Assembly (NCBI GenBank): GCA_002479715.1
Contig: DLOT01000054.1
Span: 10,124-25,189 of the forward strand
DNA length: 15,066 bases
Source: Ruminococcus sp. UBA7477
GTDB taxonomy: Bacteria > Bacillota > Clostridia > Oscillospirales > Ruminococcaceae
Reading direction: 5' to 3'
In this document: positions 13,554-15,066 of the stretch, in pieces
How positions within the stretch are numbered: position 1 is the first letter of the stretch
How the letters are laid out: every line of letters begins with the position of its first letter
Made by a program: the position numbers and the translations under genes
Notes under the pieces: generated by a model
The model's database searches: none
The model's input: the letters and a program-made list of their open reading frames with translations, nothing else
What the model was told of the DNA's origin: nothing

Positions 13554-14921
13554 CTATATTTCATTGAATGCCTGACGCAGGTTAGACACTCCGATCACCT
13601 TTATTGTAAAGCCCTTCGTATCCGTATGTGAAAGCGCCTGCTTCGGAACAATACACTTTTCAAATCCAAGCCGCTGCGCTTCCAGAATACGCTGCCGCAT
13701 ATTTGTTCCTCCGCGGACTTCTCCGCCGAGACCGATCTCGCCGAAAGCCGTCAGTTTTTCGCTGATGACCTTATCTGTCAGTGAGGAGTAAAGCGCCATA
13801 GCGACCGGAAGATCAGCCGCCGGGTCATCGAGCCTAAGTCCGCCTACTATATTGATATACACGTCAAGAGCGCTGCAATAAAGTCCCAGACGCTTTTCAA
13901 GCACGGCTATAATTATCGACATTCTGTAAAAATCATATCCCGTAGCCGTTCTTCTCGGTGCAGAAAAAGTGCTCTTTGAAACAAGCGCCTGCACTTCAGC
14001 CATTATAGGTCTTGAACCCTCCATAATACACGCAACACAGCTTCCGGAAACATTCAGCGGTCTGCCCTCGAGCATCATCATCGACGGATTTTCGACCTCG
14101 ATCAGTCCTTCCTCCCGCATCTCAAAAACCCCGATCTCATTCGTCGAACCAAACCGGTTCTTCACGCCGCGCAGTATCCGGTAAGACGCATGACGGTCTC
14201 CTTCAAAATAAAGCACTGTATCTACCATATGCTCCAGCACCCTTGGGCCTGCCACAGTCCCCTCCTTGGTCACATGACCTACGATAAAAACAGCGATGCC
14301 CAGTGTCTTTGAAAGCTGCAGAAGAACCGCCGTCGCCTCCCTGACCTGTGATACGCTTCCCGGCGCGCTGGAAACTTCTTCATCATACATCGTCTGTATC
14401 GAGTCGATGATCACAACTTCCGGCTTCCTGTCACGGATCACCCGCTCAATATCCGTCAGATTCGTCTCGCACAGCAAAAGCATGTCCTGTTCAAAGCTGC
14501 CCAGCCGGTCTGCACGCATTTTGATCTGTTTTAATGATTCCTCGCCTGAGATATAGAGAATCTGATGCCCTTTTCCCGCCAGACTGCGGCACATCTGTAA
14601 AAGAAGCGTAGATTTGCCGATGCCCGGGTCGCCGCCTACTAGGATCAAAGAACCGGGTACAATGCCGCCTCCCAGCACGCGATCCAGCTCTCCGATACCA
14701 CAGGCGATCCTATCCTGTTCCGTAAGCGATATCTCGGAAAGCAATGTCGGCGCGGCGCTTTCCGAAAATGGTTTCTTTCCGCCACCACTGCTTTTGGCAT
14801 GAATAACCTCCTCCGTCATGCTGTTCCATGCATGACACGCGGGGCACTGCCCCATCCACTTGGCGGATTCATAGCCGCATTCCTTACAGAAAAAAACAGA
14901 TTTTGTCTTGCCTTTTGTCAT
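13554..14921 (-). CDS. radA: DNA repair protein RadA (Sms)
   Basis: A 455-residue RecA-like ATPase that promotes branch migration during recombination. It has a four-cysteine zinc finger (C12, C15, C26, C29: FCKECGYESAKWMGQCPACH), Walker A GGDPGIGKST (96-105), IIDSIQTMYDEEVSSAPGSV, the RadA-specific KNRFG (254-258), and a C-terminal Lon-protease-like domain (about 290-455) with DVYINIVGGLRLDDPAADLP. Length is normal for the family. GGGGAGAG lies 10 nt before the ATG. In many Firmicutes radA follows clpC, but here 145 bp upstream show no coding region, so it seems to have its own promoter. It is separated from rplU by 180 bp. Confidence 0.97.
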   Translation of the reverse strand: MTKGKTKSVFFCKECGYESAKWMGQCPACHAWNSMTEEVIHAKSSGGGKKPFSESAAPTLLSEISLTEQDRIACGIGELDRVLGGGIVPGSLILVGGDPGIGKSTLLLQMCRSLAGKGHQILYISGEESLKQIKMRADRLGSFEQDMLLLCETNLTDIERVIRDRKPEVVIIDSIQTMYDEEVSSAPGSVSQVREATAVLLQLSKTLGIAVFIVGHVTKEGTVAGPRVLEHMVDTVLYFEGDRHASYRILRGVKNRFGSTNEIGVFEMREEGLIEVENPSMMMLEGRPLNVSGSCVACIMEGSRPIMAEVQALVSKSTFSAPRRTATGYDFYRMSIIIAVLEKRLGLYCSALDVYINIVGGLRLDDPAADLPVAMALYSSLTDKVISEKLTAFGEIGLGGEVRGGTNMRQRILEAQRLGFEKCIVPKQALSHTDTKGFTIKVIGVSNLRQAFNEI

Positions 14922-15066
14922 TCTGATGTATCTCTCCCCTTTTTTATAACAATTACCTGAATAAGATTCAGGTGCAAAAAGATGCCTTTGAAAAATTATA
15001 TAGCAGGCTGCACAAATAATAATCTGTGCATATGCATTGGAAGGGAATTAGAAATTCTTAACATTC
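14922..15066. other. AT-rich region upstream of radA with several inverted repeats
   Basis: No gene is seen. The region holds ACCTGAAT-aag-ATTCAGGT (14955-14973), a perfect 8-bp inverted repeat; TGCACA and TGTGCA (15009-15014 and 15025-15030); and the 10-bp palindrome TGCATATGCA (15027-15036). On the minus strand TATAAT (15000-14995) could be the radA -10, but the -35 position reads ATTATT, so the promoter call is weak. A second A/T box, TATAAA (14948-14943), has CTGAAT at the -35 position inside the inverted repeat. Confidence 0.5.

Noticed and set aside
14955..14973. LexA (SOS) box upstream of radA
   Set aside because: The inverted repeat ACCTGAAT/ATTCAGGT does not match the Gram-positive GAAC-N4-GTTC core.
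14998..15064. Small minus-strand open frame of about 22 codons upstream of radA
   Set aside because: No ribosome binding site can be assessed at the window edge, no recognisable sequence, and it overlaps the inverted repeats.

Overview
The window reads as chromosomal DNA of a Gram-positive, low-to-mid GC member of the Clostridia, most likely a gut Ruminococcus/Oscillospiraceae relative. The evidence is a SpoVT-type sporulation regulator, consensus sigma-A promoters, strong AGGAGG ribosome binding sites, a ribosomal protein L27 with the Firmicutes N-terminal extension next to its Prp protease, and a cohesin/dockerin pair. The genus is an inference from gene style, not from a search. Nearly all genes look intact. 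Only the left-edge gene is cut by the window.

Layout. (1) 1-251, minus strand: 5' part of spoVT. (2) 450-4421, plus strand: a sigma-A promoter, a leader of about 110 nt, and two secreted-protein genes 15 bp apart. The first is a GH25 lysozyme-like enzyme carrying Ig-like repeats, an SH3-like module and a single dockerin repeat. The second is a membrane-anchored protein with one cohesin domain, a Big_2 domain and six CxxCG knuckles. An intrinsic terminator follows. (3) 4454-6351, minus strand: an aldo/keto reductase gene followed by nadA (quinolinate synthase). (4) 6461-8940, plus strand: a near-perfect promoter, then ylxM-ffh-rpsP-khpA, a protein-targeting and ribosome operon, closed by a strong terminator. 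(5) 9021-9727, plus strand: two overlapping half-length TauE/SafE (TSUP) transporter genes, followed by a pair of palindromic repeats. (6) 9827-13495, minus strand: promoter, leader, rplU-prp-rpmA, a terminator-like hairpin, then obgE-mrnC-yebC and a terminator. (7) 13554-14921, minus strand: radA, with an upstream region rich in inverted repeats.

How the parts fit. Regions 4 and 6 are conserved translation and ribosome-assembly clusters: SRP, S16, KhpA, L21, L27 and its processing protease, Obg, Mini-RNase III and YebC. The accessory and most interesting part is region 2. A dockerin-bearing cell-wall hydrolase and a membrane-anchored single-cohesin protein are encoded side by side, which suggests a minimal two-component surface complex outside a classical cellulosome. 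The split TSUP transporter (region 5) and the terminator-like hairpin directly in front of obgE (region 6) are the next most unusual structures.
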